DNA from: Candidatus Competibacter denitrificans Run_A_D11
GTDB lineage: Bacteria > Pseudomonadota > Gammaproteobacteria > Competibacterales > Competibacteraceae
Assembly (NCBI RefSeq): GCF_001051235.1
Contig: NZ_CBTJ020000071.1
Span: forward strand, 62,001-126,000
Reading direction: 5' to 3'
Length of the DNA stretch: 64,000 nt
The notes beneath the pieces were generated by a model, which saw nothing but the letters and a program-made list of their open reading frames with translations, was not told the DNA's origin and did not search any database. Positions 31,630 through 42,458 of this stretch are shown piece after piece. The stretch's first letter is position 1, and every line of letters begins with the position of its first letter. A program made the position numbers and the translations under genes.

Positions 31630-33918
31630 TTAATTGAACGGTATACCGAAAGAAAACTGGAAATATTCCTTTTTATCGCCGGATTTTGCGTTAAGCGGCG
31701 CAGCGACACTGAGCACGATAGGCCCAAACGGAGACACCCAAATGCCGGCTAAGCCGGCCGAGTAGCGCAATTCGCTGACATCAAAGGCATCAACGCTCCC
31801 AAAGACATTACCGATATCGAAAAAGGTCGCCACACGGACATTTTCTGCCTTCTCGATGAACGGGACCGGCAAGATGAATTGCGTACTCGCCACCGTCTTG
31901 AATACGCCGCCACTCGGTTCATCATTGCTGTAGCGCGGCCCCAAGGTATTGGCCTTATAACCACGTACCGAGCGCAAGCCACCCGCGTAGAAATTCTCGA
32001 AGAAAGGCACACCGTCAGTGTTACCGTAACCATCGCCGTACCCAATCTCACCGCCCACTGACCAAGTCAACCAACGAGTGAAGGGGAAATAAACGATGCC
32101 CCGATAATTCAACTTATAGTACTCAGCCGTGCTGCCCGGCAAGGCGATTTCAGCCGCAACCTGGCTCAAACCACCGCTAGTCGGGAACAGTGCCCGGTCG
32201 CGGGTATCATGCGCCCAACTCGCATCCAATTTGAATTGGTCGTAGCTATCGCCGTTGCGCGCAAGATAATCAAGGATTTCAGTGGGCGTATCTTTAGTGG
32301 TATCAATCCAGATATGCTCATAGCCGGGGCTTAAGCGCAGGGTATCGAATTCGTTGAGTGGGAATCCAAAAGTGACCTGGCCACCGAAGACATTTTGAAT
32401 GTAATTGGCCGTATTCAACTTGGAGCTTTCGATATCCCGGTAGTACAGGCGGAACCCAAGACTAACGCCGTCCAGCGTATAATAAGGATTGTTGAAGGAA
32501 ATGTTGTAGTTTTGGCCGATGTCGCTGTTGTTGAAGACGATACCCAACTGATTGCCGGTTCCCAAAAAGTTGTTCTGGGTAAGGCTGGCATTGAGCAACA
32601 AGCCCGATTCCTGGCCGTAACCAATGCCAAACATCAAACTGTTGGAGGAGCGTTCAACAATCGTGTAGTTCACGTCTACCTGATCGTTAGTCCCCGGCAC
32701 GGCGGGCATTTCGACGTTGACGCTTTCCAGATAATCCAAGCGTTGCAGACGGGTCTTGGAGCGGTCGAGATCCTTGGTTGAGACCCAGCCACCTTCCATT
32801 TGGCGCACTTCTCGCCTCAGCACTTCATCTTGTGTCTTGGTGTTACCCTGAAAATTGACGCGCCGCACATAAACCCGCTTGCCGGGATCGACGACAAACG
32901 TCAAGGCGACCTTTTTATGCTCATCGTCCACCTGCGGGACGGTGTTGATGTTGGCGAAAGAATAACCTTCCTCACCCAGGCGGTCGCCCATTTTCTTAGC
33001 GATCTCAGTCATTTTGGCACGAGAAAATGTCTCCCCCGCTTCCAAAGTGATGAGCTTGCGCAGATCTTCCTGCGGGACGACCCCAAACTCGCCCGCCAAT
33101 TGGGCATTGTCCAGGATGTAAGGTTCACCCTCGCTGACGTTGATGGTGATGTAGACATCCTGCTTATCGGGGGTGATGGAGACTTGCGTCGATTCCACAT
33201 TAAATTTCAGATAACCCCGATCTAGATAAAATGAACGCAAGGTTTCCAGGTCGGCCGCCAGTTTCTGCTTGGAATATTGGTCATCCTTGGTGAAGAACGA
33301 AAACCAGCCACTCGTGGAGAGCTGGAGTTCCTTTAGCAACTGTTTGTCGCTGAATGCCTTGTTGCCGACAATGTTGATTCGGTTGATGCTGGCGACTTCA
33401 CCTTCCGCGATATCGATGGTAATAGCCACCCGATTGCGCTCTAGCGCCTGCATCCCGCTTTTGATCCGTACACCGTAGCGACCTCGGCTGTAATATTGCT
33501 GGAGTAGCTCCTGCTCCACCTTGTCAAGCAAAGAACGATCAAATACCCGACCTTCCGCCAAGCCAACACCGGTTAATGCTTTTTTGAGATCATCCGTACT
33601 GATGTCTTTATTACCGGTGATTTTGACTTCGGCGATGGCCGGCCGCTCGGTGACGGTCACCACCAACACGTTGTCTCGGCGCTCCAGGTTCACATCGGCG
33701 AAAAAGCCGGTTTTGAACAGTGCACGGATCAGTTCCGGATAGTCCTTTTCGGACACGGTGGAACCTACCTGCACCGGCAGATAATTGAAAACCGTACCGG
33801 CAGAGATGCGTTGTAGGCCTTCGACCTGAATATCTTTAACCACAAAATCGGCGGCTTCCGCCCCAGAGACGGCAGCCGAGAACATGAGAAAAATCAGAAA
33901 ATAACGATACGCTTTCAT
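31630..33918 (-). CDS. bamA: Outer membrane protein assembly factor BamA
   Basis: Core of the BAM complex inserting beta-barrel proteins in the outer membrane. 762 residues: signal peptide MKAYRYFLIFLMFSAAVSGA, five POTRA domains (about residues 23-420, starting FVVKDIQVEGLQRIS), and a 16-strand barrel with the lid-lock motif GGLRSVRGY. It ends in a terminal strand FQFSFGIPFN. The frame is open 25 codons further upstream, but the signal peptide sets the start at 33918. Follows rseP. Confidence 0.96.
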   Translation of the reverse strand: MKAYRYFLIFLMFSAAVSGAEAADFVVKDIQVEGLQRISAGTVFNYLPVQVGSTVSEKDYPELIRALFKTGFFADVNLERRDNVLVVTVTERPAIAEVKITGNKDISTDDLKKALTGVGLAEGRVFDRSLLDKVEQELLQQYYSRGRYGVRIKSGMQALERNRVAITIDIAEGEVASINRINIVGNKAFSDKQLLKELQLSTSGWFSFFTKDDQYSKQKLAADLETLRSFYLDRGYLKFNVESTQVSITPDKQDVYITINVSEGEPYILDNAQLAGEFGVVPQEDLRKLITLEAGETFSRAKMTEIAKKMGDRLGEEGYSFANINTVPQVDDEHKKVALTFVVDPGKRVYVRRVNFQGNTKTQDEVLRREVRQMEGGWVSTKDLDRSKTRLQRLDYLESVNVEMPAVPGTNDQVDVNYTIVERSSNSLMFGIGYGQESGLLLNASLTQNNFLGTGNQLGIVFNNSDIGQNYNISFNNPYYTLDGVSLGFRLYYRDIESSKLNTANYIQNVFGGQVTFGFPLNEFDTLRLSPGYEHIWIDTTKDTPTEILDYLARNGDSYDQFKLDASWAHDTRDRALFPTSGGLSQVAAEIALPGSTAEYYKLNYRGIVYFPFTRWLTWSVGGEIGYGDGYGNTDGVPFFENFYAGGLRSVRGYKANTLGPRYSNDEPSGGVFKTVASTQFILPVPFIEKAENVRVATFFDIGNVFGSVDAFDVSELRYSAGLAGIWVSPFGPIVLSVAAPLNAKSGDKKEYFQFSFGIPFN

Positions 33919-33955
33919 AAGCGAGCGGCCACTCCACGCGCCGGGGTTGGCGATC

Positions 33956-35365
33956 TCATCCCAGCAGACGGCTGAAATCATTGAACAAGGCAAGCCCCAT
34001 CAGCAACAGCAACACGGCAATACCGACTTGTTGTCCCACATTTTGGATACCATCCGACAGCGGACTGCCTTTGATGAATTCAATCAGGTAATAAAGGACA
34101 TGGCCCCCATCAAGCACCGGGACCGGTAACAGGTTGAGCACCCCTAAACTGAGACTGACCAACGCCAGCATTGAAATAAAGGCAATGCCGCCCGCGCTTG
34201 CGGCCTGGCCCGCAACCTGAGCAATCGTCAGCGGGCCACTGATATTATCCAGAGACGCTTTGCCCACTAACATGCGGCCCAGCACACGCAAGGTCAACAG
34301 CGACATATCCCACGTTTTCTCAAACGCCGCGCCCAGCGCTGCCAACGGCCCGTAACGTACCACGACCTGTAAGTCACGGGCCAGATCCTCCGGTATATGG
34401 GCGAGAGCACCGATAAAGCCGACCGCTTGTGCAGCACCATGACTGCTTTGCTTAACGGCGGGCGTAATCTCTAAGACCTGCTCGCTGCCGTCGCGCTCAA
34501 TGCGAATTTTGAAGGTCTGCCCTGGGCGCCGCTCAACGATACTGCGCCAGTGACCCCAGTCGGTAATCGGCTCACCTTCGGCGGCGAGAAGATGATCACC
34601 GGCTTGCAAGCCCGCTTGCTCGGCCGCGCTGCCGGGCATGACCTGGCCAATCACGGCCGGTAAGATCGGTCGCAAGGGCACCAGCCCCACGCTCTCGAAA
34701 ACCAGCGTCGAATCGGCCAATTCGGGTGCATCGCGAACATCCAGTGTGCGGATTTTTCCGAGGCGCCGATCCAGGCCACCGGCAGCGGCCTCACAACCCA
34801 TCTCGCAATCGGGCAATACCTCAACCCGAATCACGTCTTCCGCCATGGCCCGATCCACCAAAGCCAGCAAGACCGCGCTCAATGTCGGGGTCGGCTGGCC
34901 ATCAATTGAAATGATCTGATCGCCCTTTTGAAATCCACCGGCGGCGGCCAGCGAAGCGGGTTTTGGCTGGTCTAAAACCGGCTTGGTGCCGGGGACTCCG
35001 ACCATGAACATTGCGGTATAGGCAAGCACGGCAAACGCCAAATTGAACAACGGTCCAGCCAAAACGATAGCGATACGGGTACTCACCGGCTTGCGGTTGA
35101 AAGCGAACGGCAATTCCTCAGACCGCACCTCACCTTCGCGTTCGTCCAGCATCTTCACGTAGCCGCCCAGTGGTAAGGCGGCGATCACATATTCCACGCC
35201 ATCCCTGCCGTACCGCTGCCAGAGAGGGCGACCGAAGCCGACGGAAAATCGCAACACCTTGACACCTAAGCGACGCGCTACCCAGAAATGACCGAACTCA
35301 TGGACGGTGATCAACAACCCTAACGTGACCGCGAACGCCAATACCGAAATGAGCGAATCGATCAT
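33956..35365 (-). CDS. rseP: Site-2 zinc metalloprotease RseP
   Basis: Intramembrane protease that cleaves anti-sigma factor RseA after DegS, releasing sigma-E when outer membrane assembly is stressed. 469 residues: first membrane segment with the zinc motif HEFGH (His22, Glu23, His26), two PDZ domains (roughly residues 115-200 and 220-305), then the second catalytic segment NLLPVPVLDGGH. The first PDZ domain holds an unusual two-Cys insert (LPDCEMGCEAA). Its ATG follows the dxr stop directly (TAGATG). Adjacent to bamA, the client system it monitors. Confidence 0.95.
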   Translation of the reverse strand: MIDSLISVLAFAVTLGLLITVHEFGHFWVARRLGVKVLRFSVGFGRPLWQRYGRDGVEYVIAALPLGGYVKMLDEREGEVRSEELPFAFNRKPVSTRIAIVLAGPLFNLAFAVLAYTAMFMVGVPGTKPVLDQPKPASLAAAGGFQKGDQIISIDGQPTPTLSAVLLALVDRAMAEDVIRVEVLPDCEMGCEAAAGGLDRRLGKIRTLDVRDAPELADSTLVFESVGLVPLRPILPAVIGQVMPGSAAEQAGLQAGDHLLAAEGEPITDWGHWRSIVERRPGQTFKIRIERDGSEQVLEITPAVKQSSHGAAQAVGFIGALAHIPEDLARDLQVVVRYGPLAALGAAFEKTWDMSLLTLRVLGRMLVGKASLDNISGPLTIAQVAGQAASAGGIAFISMLALVSLSLGVLNLLPVPVLDGGHVLYYLIEFIKGSPLSDGIQNVGQQVGIAVLLLLMGLALFNDFSRLLG

Positions 35366-36565
35366 CTAAGCCCCTCCCGCCCGCGCCGCGATCCACTCGC
35401 AAGCCACTGAGCGTGCCAGGGCATCGTCTGCCAAAATCTGCTGCAAGGTATCTGCCGCATGGCCGGTAACACGGGCCAATACCTGTTCGACAGCGACGGC
35501 GATCTCGGTAAAGCGGAGTTTCCCCTCAAGAAAGGCTTGCACAGCCACTTCGTTGGCTGCGTTGAGGATCGTCGGTGCGGTCCCGCCGACCGCTAACGCC
35601 GCGAAGGCCAACCGTAAACAGGGGAACTGTGTAAAATCAGGCGCTTGGAAATCCAGGCGACCCAAACGCGCAAAATCCAGAAACGCCACCCCCGACGCCA
35701 AGCGGCGTGGCCACGCCAAGGCGTGAGCAATGGGGGTACGCATGTCGGGATTACCCAGTTGCGCCAACACGGAACCGTCCTCGTATTCCACCATGGAGTG
35801 AATGATGCTTTGCGGATGAATCACGACCTCAATCTGCTCCGGTGCAGCGCCGAACAACCAATGGGCTTCGATGACTTCCAGTCCTTTGTTCATCATGGTC
35901 GCGGAATCGACGGAAATCTTCCGGCCCATACTCCAATTCGGATGGGCACACGCCTGCTCCGGGGTCACATCCGCCAATCGCTCCGGGGCGGTCAACCGAA
36001 ACGGTCCACCGGAACCGGTTAGCAGAATCCGGCGGATTCCTGCTTTACCGAGACCATCGGTTGCAAACCCTGACGGTAGACATTGGAAAATGGCATTGTG
36101 TTCACTGTCGATAGGCAACAACTCTGCGCCATGCTCCCGCACCGCCGCCATGAACAGCGGCCCAGCCATCACCAGCGCTTCCTTATTGGCCAGCAACACC
36201 CGCTTACGGGCGCGCGCCGCCGCCAGCGTGGGCAATAAGCCAGCCGCACCGACGATGGCTGCCATCACATAATCCGTTGCGGGCAAGGACGCAACCCGCT
36301 CCAGACCGGCCAATCCCGCCAGCACCTCCACGGGTCGCCCCACCGCTTGCAAGCGATCTCGCAACCGGTCGGCCGCCATAGCATCGGCCATCACCGCATA
36401 AAGAGGATTGTGGCTCAAGCACTGCGCGAAGAGGGCCTCATCATTACGGTTGGCAGTCAAAGCAATGACCCGAAACCGGCTATCGTGACGCCCGATGACA
36501 TCCAGCGTACTGGCGCCGACCGATCCGGTCGAGCCTAGAATAGTCAGGCCGATAGGCTCGTTCAT
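35366..36565 (-). CDS. dxr: 1-deoxy-D-xylulose-5-phosphate reductoisomerase
   Basis: Second enzyme of the MEP isoprenoid pathway, making 2-C-methylerythritol 4-phosphate with NADPH. 399 residues: Rossmann motif [29 protein letters not shown], metal-binding [21 protein letters not shown], and [23 protein letters not shown], all standard. Its ATG overlaps the cdsA stop (ATGA). Supplies isoprenoid precursors used by the neighbouring uppS product. Confidence 0.97.
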   Translation of the reverse strand: MNEPIGLTILGSTGSVGASTLDVIGRHDSRFRVIALTANRNDEALFAQCLSHNPLYAVMADAMAADRLRDRLQAVGRPVEVLAGLAGLERVASLPATDYVMAAIVGAAGLLPTLAAARARKRVLLANKEALVMAGPLFMAAVREHGAELLPIDSEHNAIFQCLPSGFATDGLGKAGIRRILLTGSGGPFRLTAPERLADVTPEQACAHPNWSMGRKISVDSATMMNKGLEVIEAHWLFGAAPEQIEVVIHPQSIIHSMVEYEDGSVLAQLGNPDMRTPIAHALAWPRRLASGVAFLDFARLGRLDFQAPDFTQFPCLRLAFAALAVGGTAPTILNAANEVAVQAFLEGKLRFTEIAVAVEQVLARVTGHAADTLQQILADDALARSVACEWIAARAGGA

Positions 36566-37371
36566 CCACGCAGCCCGTAGAGGCCCAACAAAAACACCGG
36601 CACGGCGGCAGTCAGACTATCCACTCGATCAAGCACGCCACCATGGCCAGGCAACAGCGAACCGCTGTCTTTCAAGCCGCGCTGACGTTTCAACATGCTC
36701 TCGAACAAATCACCCGCGATGGAGAAGCCGACGGTGACCATGGAAAGGACGACAAACCCAAGCCAAGGCACACGCACCTCAAGCACCGCCGCCCCGATCA
36801 GCGCAAAGGCCAACGCCGCCAGGGCAGCGCCCCAGACCCCTTCCCAGGTCTTACCCGGACTGATACTGAGCGCGAGCTTGCGCTGCCCCCAGCGCCGACC
36901 GGCAAAATACGCACCGCTATCGGCCACCCAGATCAAAAACAACAAAAACAGCACATAGCCGGCCCCAAACTCGCTACGCAACACCAACAGACCTGCCCAG
37001 GGCGCTACCAGTGCGACCAAACCCGCAATTGCAATCATAACGGTGGGGTCGCGTCGGTCTGGAGAATCTGTGTAACGCCACATCCAGAGCAAGGCGAGAC
37101 ACCAGCACACCACAATCGCGAGTAACAGACCCGTGACCCAGCCCGCACTACCCAGCAGCGGCCAAATCAGCAGAATAAGAACCAAGACGGCGGTGCAATA
37201 CAGCGCCCGCTCGCGGCTGTGCTCGAAGCCAGCCAGCAGCGCCCACTCCCACGCAGCAGGCAAAATGATCGCCAGTAACGCCACGCCAAACCACGCGACC
37301 GGCACTTTCACCACGACCCAGACCACAATCAACGCCAGAACGACTGCGGTGATGACCCGTTGTTTAAGCAT
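36562..37371 (-). CDS. cdsA: Phosphatidate cytidylyltransferase
   Basis: Inner-membrane enzyme making CDP-diacylglycerol from phosphatidate and CTP, the branch point of phospholipid synthesis. 269 residues with seven to eight hydrophobic segments, and the family signature near the C-terminus, [16 protein letters not shown], preceded by [14 protein letters not shown]. Overlaps uppS upstream by 8 bp and dxr downstream by 4 bp. Confidence 0.95.
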   Translation of the reverse strand: MLKQRVITAVVLALIVVWVVVKVPVAWFGVALLAIILPAAWEWALLAGFEHSRERALYCTAVLVLILLIWPLLGSAGWVTGLLLAIVVCWCLALLWMWRYTDSPDRRDPTVMIAIAGLVALVAPWAGLLVLRSEFGAGYVLFLLFLIWVADSGAYFAGRRWGQRKLALSISPGKTWEGVWGAALAALAFALIGAAVLEVRVPWLGFVVLSMVTVGFSIAGDLFESMLKRQRGLKDSGSLLPGHGGVLDRVDSLTAAVPVFLLGLYGLRG

Positions 37372-38125
37372 CGTCTTGCCGCGCCGTCTGCTCGTTGGTT
37401 AAACCGAAGCGCCGCTGCCGTCCCGCAAAGGCCGCGCACGCGGTCTCAAGATCATCGACATCGAAATCCGGCCACAAGCGGTCGGTGAAATACAGCTCGG
37501 TATAGGCCATTTGCCAGAGCAGGAAATTGCTGATCCGCAATTCGCCCGCTGTACGGATGAATAAATCCGGCTCCGGCACATCCGCCAAACAAACGAAGCG
37601 CTGCAATAATTCGGGAGTGATGTCAGCGGGTTGCAAACGGCCGGCTGCAACCTCCTCGGTGGCGCGCCGTGCCGCCTGGGCGATATCCCAACGACCGCCA
37701 TAATTGGCGGCGATCACCAGGGTCAGACCGGTGTTAGCAGCAGTTCGGCGCTGGGCTTTGGCGATGTAATCTTGCAAGGTAGCTGAAAAAGCGTTGGGAT
37801 CGCCGATGAAACGCAAGCGGATGTTGGCATTGTCCAACCGGCGAATCTCGGCACGCAACGTGGTCAGGAACAGGCTCATCAAAACCTCGATTTCCCGACG
37901 CGGCCGGCCCCAGTTTTCGCTGCTGAAGGCGAACAAGGTCAGCACTTCGATCCCGCGCTCACTGCACGCCTGCACGACCCGCCGTACAGCTTTGGCGCCT
38001 TCCCGATGGCCAGCCGTGCGCGGCAGAGATTGCCGTTGCGCCCAACGCCCGTTGCCGTCCATAACGATGGCCACATGGCGAGGCCAACAGTCCCGCGCGG
38101 TCACCTCGGAGCGTTCAGCCGACAT
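37364..38125 (-). CDS. uppS: Undecaprenyl diphosphate synthase
   Basis: Cis-prenyltransferase making the C55 lipid carrier for peptidoglycan and O-antigen. 253 residues: HVAIVMDGNGRWAQ with catalytic Asp in MDGNGR, GHREGAKAVR, FAFSSENWGRP, ANYGGRWDI, and the C-terminal RTAGELRISNFLLWQ and TDRLWPDF. Start ATG 38125 gives a short N-terminal extension before the first motif. Downstream of frr by about 50 bp. Confidence 0.96.
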   Translation of the reverse strand: MSAERSEVTARDCWPRHVAIVMDGNGRWAQRQSLPRTAGHREGAKAVRRVVQACSERGIEVLTLFAFSSENWGRPRREIEVLMSLFLTTLRAEIRRLDNANIRLRFIGDPNAFSATLQDYIAKAQRRTAANTGLTLVIAANYGGRWDIAQAARRATEEVAAGRLQPADITPELLQRFVCLADVPEPDLFIRTAGELRISNFLLWQMAYTELYFTDRLWPDFDVDDLETACAAFAGRQRRFGLTNEQTARQDDA

Positions 38126-38177
38126 CAGACCCTAGCCTCGCCCAGTCATTCATCACAGCAAGCGGCGACGCGAGTGC

Positions 38178-38735
38178 TCAGATTTCCATCAGCTCGGCTT
38201 CCTTAGCCGCTAACACCTTCTCCACCTCTTGAATGTGGTGATCAGTGAGTTTTTGTACTTCATCCTGGGTCTGCCGTTCCGCATCCTCACTGATCTTCTT
38301 ATCTTTCAGCAGTGCCTTGAGCTGATTATTGGCATCCCGGCGGATATTGCGGATGGCCACCTTGGCGCCTTCTCCCTCATGTCGGACGATCTTGACCAGA
38401 TCGCGGCGGCGCTCTTCGGTCAGCGGGGGCAATGGCACCCGAATGGTCGTGCCAGCCGAGGACGGATTGAGGCCCAGATCAGACTTGAGAATCGCCTTCT
38501 CGATAGGCCCAATCAGGTTTTTCTCCCAGGGAGTTACCAGCAGCGTGCGGGCATCCACCACCCCAACCGAGGCGACCTGATTGAGCGGCACATCCGAACC
38601 GTAATAACTCACCGTCACATGATCCAGCAGGCTTGCGTGCGCCCGCCCCGTGCGCAGCTTGGTCAATTCCTGCTTTAAGCTATCAACACTTTTTGCCATC
38701 CGGCCAGTGGCTTCTTTTTTGAGGTCGTCGATCAT
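38178..38735 (-). CDS. frr: Ribosome recycling factor
   Basis: Splits post-termination ribosomes together with EF-G. 185 residues, exactly the family length: a three-helix bundle with [18 protein letters not shown], a small beta domain ([18 protein letters not shown]), [15 protein letters not shown], and the C-terminal helix [19 protein letters not shown]. Its ATG overlaps the pyrH stop as ATGA. Confidence 0.97.
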   Translation of the reverse strand: MIDDLKKEATGRMAKSVDSLKQELTKLRTGRAHASLLDHVTVSYYGSDVPLNQVASVGVVDARTLLVTPWEKNLIGPIEKAILKSDLGLNPSSAGTTIRVPLPPLTEERRRDLVKIVRHEGEGAKVAIRNIRRDANNQLKALLKDKKISEDAERQTQDEVQKLTDHHIQEVEKVLAAKEAELMEI

Positions 38736-39466
38736 GTCATCCCCGTGACTACAGTACCTATGGCCTCGCCACAGACGACCCGGACCAGATCACCGTGGCG
38801 GTTGATGTTAAAAACTTTCAGCGGCATCGCGTGCTCGCGGCACAGGACAATGGCGGTAGCGTCCATCACCTGAAGCTTGCGCGCTAAAACCTCGTCGTAA
38901 CTGAGTTGCCCATAGCGAACCGCCGTCGGGTCCTTGTTGGGATCAGCGGAATAAACCCCGTCTACCTTAGTGGCCTTGAGCATCACCTCGGCACTGATCT
39001 CAATCGCCCGCAAGCTGGCGGCGGAGTCTGTGGTGAAAAACGGATTGCCAGTACCCGCTGCAAAAATCACCACTCGGCCTTTCTCCAAATGGCGGATGGC
39101 ACGCCGACGGATGTAATCCTCGCACACCTGATTCACCCGCACGGCCGACATGACGCGCGTGAATACGCCGACCCGTTCCAGGGTATCCTGCATCGCCAGC
39201 GAATTCATCACCGTGGCGAGCATCCCCATGTGATCAGCGGTCACCCGATCCATGCCGGCCTTGGCCAATCCTTCACCACGAAACAGATTACCACCACCGA
39301 TGACCATGCCGACTTCGACACCGAGTTGGCGCAATTCTCCAATCTCGCCGGCGATGCGCGCGAGTACTCCGGTATCAATGCCGTATTCGCCCTCCCCCAT
39401 CAGTGCTTCACCACTCAGCTTGAGGAGAATCCGCTTGTACATGGGCCTGGCATCTTGGATCGGCAT
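38732..39466 (-). CDS. pyrH: UMP kinase
   Basis: Phosphorylates UMP to UDP; a hexameric amino-acid-kinase-fold enzyme. 244 residues: [54 protein letters not shown], and [13 protein letters not shown] choose ATG at 39466, with AGG 8 nt upstream; a GTG two codons earlier is too close to that site. Ends overlapping frr. About 100 bp with a weak 7-bp hairpin separate it from tsf. Confidence 0.95.
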   Translation of the reverse strand: MPIQDARPMYKRILLKLSGEALMGEGEYGIDTGVLARIAGEIGELRQLGVEVGMVIGGGNLFRGEGLAKAGMDRVTADHMGMLATVMNSLAMQDTLERVGVFTRVMSAVRVNQVCEDYIRRRAIRHLEKGRVVIFAAGTGNPFFTTDSAASLRAIEISAEVMLKATKVDGVYSADPNKDPTAVRYGQLSYDEVLARKLQVMDATAIVLCREHAMPLKVFNINRHGDLVRVVCGEAIGTVVTGMT

Positions 39467-39564
39467 CGGCACAACCTGAAAGGTCGAAAATAGGCGGATT
39501 TTACTGCATTAACCAGCAAAGCAGGAGAAGATCGGCGCCAGGGCAGCAGCACCGATCTGTTGAT

Positions 39565-40461
39565 TTAATCGCCGCGTACCTGCGCCATCACCTCGGCGGC
39601 AAAATTGTCGGCCTTCTTCTCGATACCCTCGCCCAGCTCGAAACGCTCGAAGCGGACAATCTTGGCCTGGTGGGAACCCAGAAGTTCCTCCACGCTCTGG
39701 TCGGGGTTTTTGACGAACGCCTGGCCCAGCAACGTGATCGACTCTAGATATTTCCGCAGTTTGCCTTCAACGATCTTGCCGACGATTTTCTCAATGACGT
39801 GAGCCGGCTTATCCTTGGCCTCTTCTGTGGCTTGGGCGGCATAAATCTCTTTTTCCTTAGCGATCAGGCCAGCCGGTACCTGCTCCGCGCTGACGCACAG
39901 CGGCCGGCTGGCAGCGATATGCATTGCGATGTCCTTGGCCAGTTCTGCATCGCCACCGTCCAATTCCACCAGCACGCCGATACGAGTACCGTGCAGGTAG
40001 CAGCCTAAAACCCCTTTGTCGCTGGCGAAACGGGCAACCCGGCGGACGTTGATGTTCTCGCCGATTTTGGCAATGCAGTCGCGCCGATTACGCTCGACGC
40101 TTTGGCCATCAGCCATAGGCGCAGCGAGCAAAGCATCCAGATCAGCCACGTCGTGGGTCAGCGCCGTTTGCGTCACGGCATCGACGAAGGTGCGAAAATC
40201 ATCATTCTTGGTGACGAAATCGGTTTCACAATTGATCTCGGCCATCGCCGCCACGCCAGGCGTCTGTTTAATCGCGATCAAGCCCTCAGCAGCGACCCGA
40301 CTCGCCTTCTTGTCGGCCTTGGCCTGGCCGGCCTTGCGCATCAGCTCAACCGCCGCTTCGATATCACCGCCCGTTTCTTGCAGCGCTCTCTTGCACTCCA
40401 TCATCCCCGAACCGGTGCGTTCGCGCAGTTCCTTAACGAGTGCCGCCGTAATGTCCGCCAT
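39565..40461 (-). CDS. tsf: Elongation factor Ts
   Basis: Guanine nucleotide exchange factor for EF-Tu. 298 residues: N-terminal UBA-like domain (ALVKELRERTGSGMMECKRA), then the core with NCETDFVTKNDDF (the conserved EF-Tu contact TDFV) and the dimerisation region. The C-terminal helix has VGKIVEGKLRKYLESITLLGQ. Standard position after rpsB. Confidence 0.97.
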   Translation of the reverse strand: MADITAALVKELRERTGSGMMECKRALQETGGDIEAAVELMRKAGQAKADKKASRVAAEGLIAIKQTPGVAAMAEINCETDFVTKNDDFRTFVDAVTQTALTHDVADLDALLAAPMADGQSVERNRRDCIAKIGENINVRRVARFASDKGVLGCYLHGTRIGVLVELDGGDAELAKDIAMHIAASRPLCVSAEQVPAGLIAKEKEIYAAQATEEAKDKPAHVIEKIVGKIVEGKLRKYLESITLLGQAFVKNPDQSVEELLGSHQAKIVRFERFELGEGIEKKADNFAAEVMAQVRGD

Positions 40462-40591
40462 ACTTAAATACCTCTACCAAAACCGAAACAAAATAGAACC
40501 GAATCGATGAAACCGCGCTGAACAACCCGCTACTGAAAAGGCGAGAGTGCTCAAAACCCGCGAGGATTATGAGCAACCCTGGCCGTAGCGC

Positions 40592-41350
40592 TCAGGCGCC
40601 GTCTTCAGCAGGCGCGGGATCTTCGGGAATTTCGACAAATTCTTCCTCGGCACTGCGACCTGAGGTCATTACAGCACGGCCTTCGAGCGCGGCCTCGGCC
40701 ACGCCGCCGACATAGAGTTGAATCGCGCGGATGGCGTCATCGTTGCCGGGGATCACATAGTTCACCCCGTCAGGGGAGTTGTTGCTATCGACCACGCCAA
40801 GCACGGGAATTCCCAGCTTGTTGGCCTCCTGAACCGCGATTCGCTCGTGGCCGACATCGATCACGAATAAAGCATCCGGTAAGCTGGCCATATCCTTAAT
40901 GCCGCCCAAGCTGCGCTCCAGTTTGTCCATTTCGCGCCGCAAACCGATGACTTCTTTCTTGGCCAAGCGATCAAAAGTGCCGTCCTGCGCCATCAGCTCC
41001 AGTTCTTTGAGCCGTTTGATCGACTGACGGACGGTTTTGAAATTGGTCAACATCCCGCCGAGCCAGCGGTGATTGACATAAGGCATTCCAGCACAGATGG
41101 CGGCTTCGGCGGTTGGCTCACGGGCGGAGCGCTTGGTCCCCACCAAGAGCACCTTGCCACCTTTCGAGACGATCTTGCCGACGTAATTGAGGGCATCAAG
41201 ATAAAGTGGCAGCGTTTTTTCCAGGTTGATGATATGGATTTTGCTGCGCGCCCCGAAAATATACGGGGCCATCTTAGGATTCCAGTAGCGGGTCTGATGG
41301 CCGAAATGAACGCCGGCCTCCAGCATCTGGCGCATAGAAATAGTCGCCAT
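40592..41350 (-). CDS. rpsB: 30S ribosomal protein S2
   Basis: Small-subunit ribosomal protein, 252 residues: [102 protein letters not shown], and an acidic tail ([18 protein letters not shown]). The frame is open further upstream, but the family N-terminus and GGAG upstream fix the ATG at 41350. First gene of the leftward block, preceded by a structured leader. Confidence 0.97.
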   Translation of the reverse strand: MATISMRQMLEAGVHFGHQTRYWNPKMAPYIFGARSKIHIINLEKTLPLYLDALNYVGKIVSKGGKVLLVGTKRSAREPTAEAAICAGMPYVNHRWLGGMLTNFKTVRQSIKRLKELELMAQDGTFDRLAKKEVIGLRREMDKLERSLGGIKDMASLPDALFVIDVGHERIAVQEANKLGIPVLGVVDSNNSPDGVNYVIPGNDDAIRAIQLYVGGVAEAALEGRAVMTSGRSAEEEFVEIPEDPAPAEDGA

Positions 41351-41387
41351 GATTGAAGTTTCTCCAACAGATTTAGGGTTAAGCCTC

Positions 41388-41443
41388 CATCCGCCCCGGG
41401 GGGCAACCGCATACGGGCACCCGGCCACCCGTGCCGGCGGATG
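41388..41443 (-). promoter_or_regulatory. Structured rpsB leader RNA
   Basis: On the minus strand an 8-bp stem (CATCCGCC at 41443-41436 with GGCGGATG at 41395-41388) encloses a GC-rich 40-nt segment with an inner hairpin (ACGGG/CCCGT). It lies 37 nt before the rpsB ATG. rpsB leaders in gammaproteobacteria are known to carry structure used for feedback by S2; equivalence here is inference. Confidence 0.5.
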
Positions 41444-41630
41444 TGCGAAGTCACTCACGATCATCGAATTAAATCGAACGAAGGTTTGCCATTAAGGCGG
41501 GCGCTTTATAACATGGATTGTTTGGGAACACCAATTGAACCGCCACCCGGCAGGCACGGTCCCAATCCGCAACATCGTTTACAAGCCCCACATTTTTATC
41601 AGGCGACTTTCCACAGCAGATCGAAATCCA

Positions 41631-42425
41631 ATGTTTCAAAGATCCCCGCAAAAACCGAAGAGCATCACCCGCAAAACCGCTGAAGAGATCGAAAAAATGC
41701 GGGTGGCCGGCCGATTGGCGGCCGAGGTGCTGGATATGATCGGCCCTCATGTCGTGGAAGGCGTCACGACTGAAGAGCTGGATCAGCTTTGTCATGATTT
41801 CATCGTCAACGTGCAAGAGGCGATTCCGGCGCCGTTGAATTACCGTGGTTTCCCTAAATCGATCTGTACCTCAGTCAATCATGTAGTCTGTCATGGCATT
41901 CCAGGGCCAAAGAAGCTGAAAAAAGGCGATGTGGTCAACCTCGACATCACCGTGATCAAGGACGGCTTTCACGGTGATACCAGCCGCATGTTCCAGATAG
42001 GTACCCCATCGGTTGCCGCCCAGCGCGTGACCCGCATCGCCTACGAATGCCTGTGCATCGGGGTGCAGATGGTGCGGCCCGGCATCCGTCTCGGCGATAT
42101 TGGCCATGCCATCCAAAAATATGCCGAGTCCCACCATTGCTCGGTGGTACGCGAATATTGTGGTCACGGCATCGGCCGGGATTTCCACGAGGAGCCGCAA
42201 GTATTGCACTATGGCGAACCCGGCGTGGGAGTCGAGCTATTTCCCGGCATGACCTTTACCATCGAACCGATGATTAATGCCGGCAAGCGCCACGTCAAAC
42301 TGTTATCCGACGGTTGGACCGTCGTGACCAAGGACCACTCCCTCTCGGCCCAGTGGGAACACACCGTCCTGGTCACGGAGACCAGCCACGAGATTCTCAC
42401 GCTGAGTCCTGGCACCACGCTCTAG
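41631..42425 (+). CDS. map: Methionine aminopeptidase, type I
   Basis: Removes the initiator Met from nascent proteins. 264 residues: TAEEIEKMRVAGRLAAEVLD, the His in VNHVVCHGIPG, metal ligands in VVNLDITVIKDGFHGDTSRMF, then YCGHGIGRDFHEEPQV, MTFTIEPMI and SAQWEHTVLVT. The usual start is near MFQRSPQKPKSITRK; I choose ATG 41631 although its ribosome binding site is weak, and an ATG 96 bp upstream is also in frame. Divergent from rpsB, as in E. coli. Confidence 0.94.
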   Translation: MFQRSPQKPKSITRKTAEEIEKMRVAGRLAAEVLDMIGPHVVEGVTTEELDQLCHDFIVNVQEAIPAPLNYRGFPKSICTSVNHVVCHGIPGPKKLKKGDVVNLDITVIKDGFHGDTSRMFQIGTPSVAAQRVTRIAYECLCIGVQMVRPGIRLGDIGHAIQKYAESHHCSVVREYCGHGIGRDFHEEPQVLHYGEPGVGVELFPGMTFTIEPMINAGKRHVKLLSDGWTVVTKDHSLSAQWEHTVLVTETSHEILTLSPGTTL

Positions 42426-42458
42426 GCTGGCCCTTATCCCCTTTTCGGAGAAACGATC

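Noticed and set aside
39529..39558. 7-bp hairpin between tsf and pyrH as a terminator
   Set aside because: Short stem, 16-nt loop and no T-run; too weak to call.
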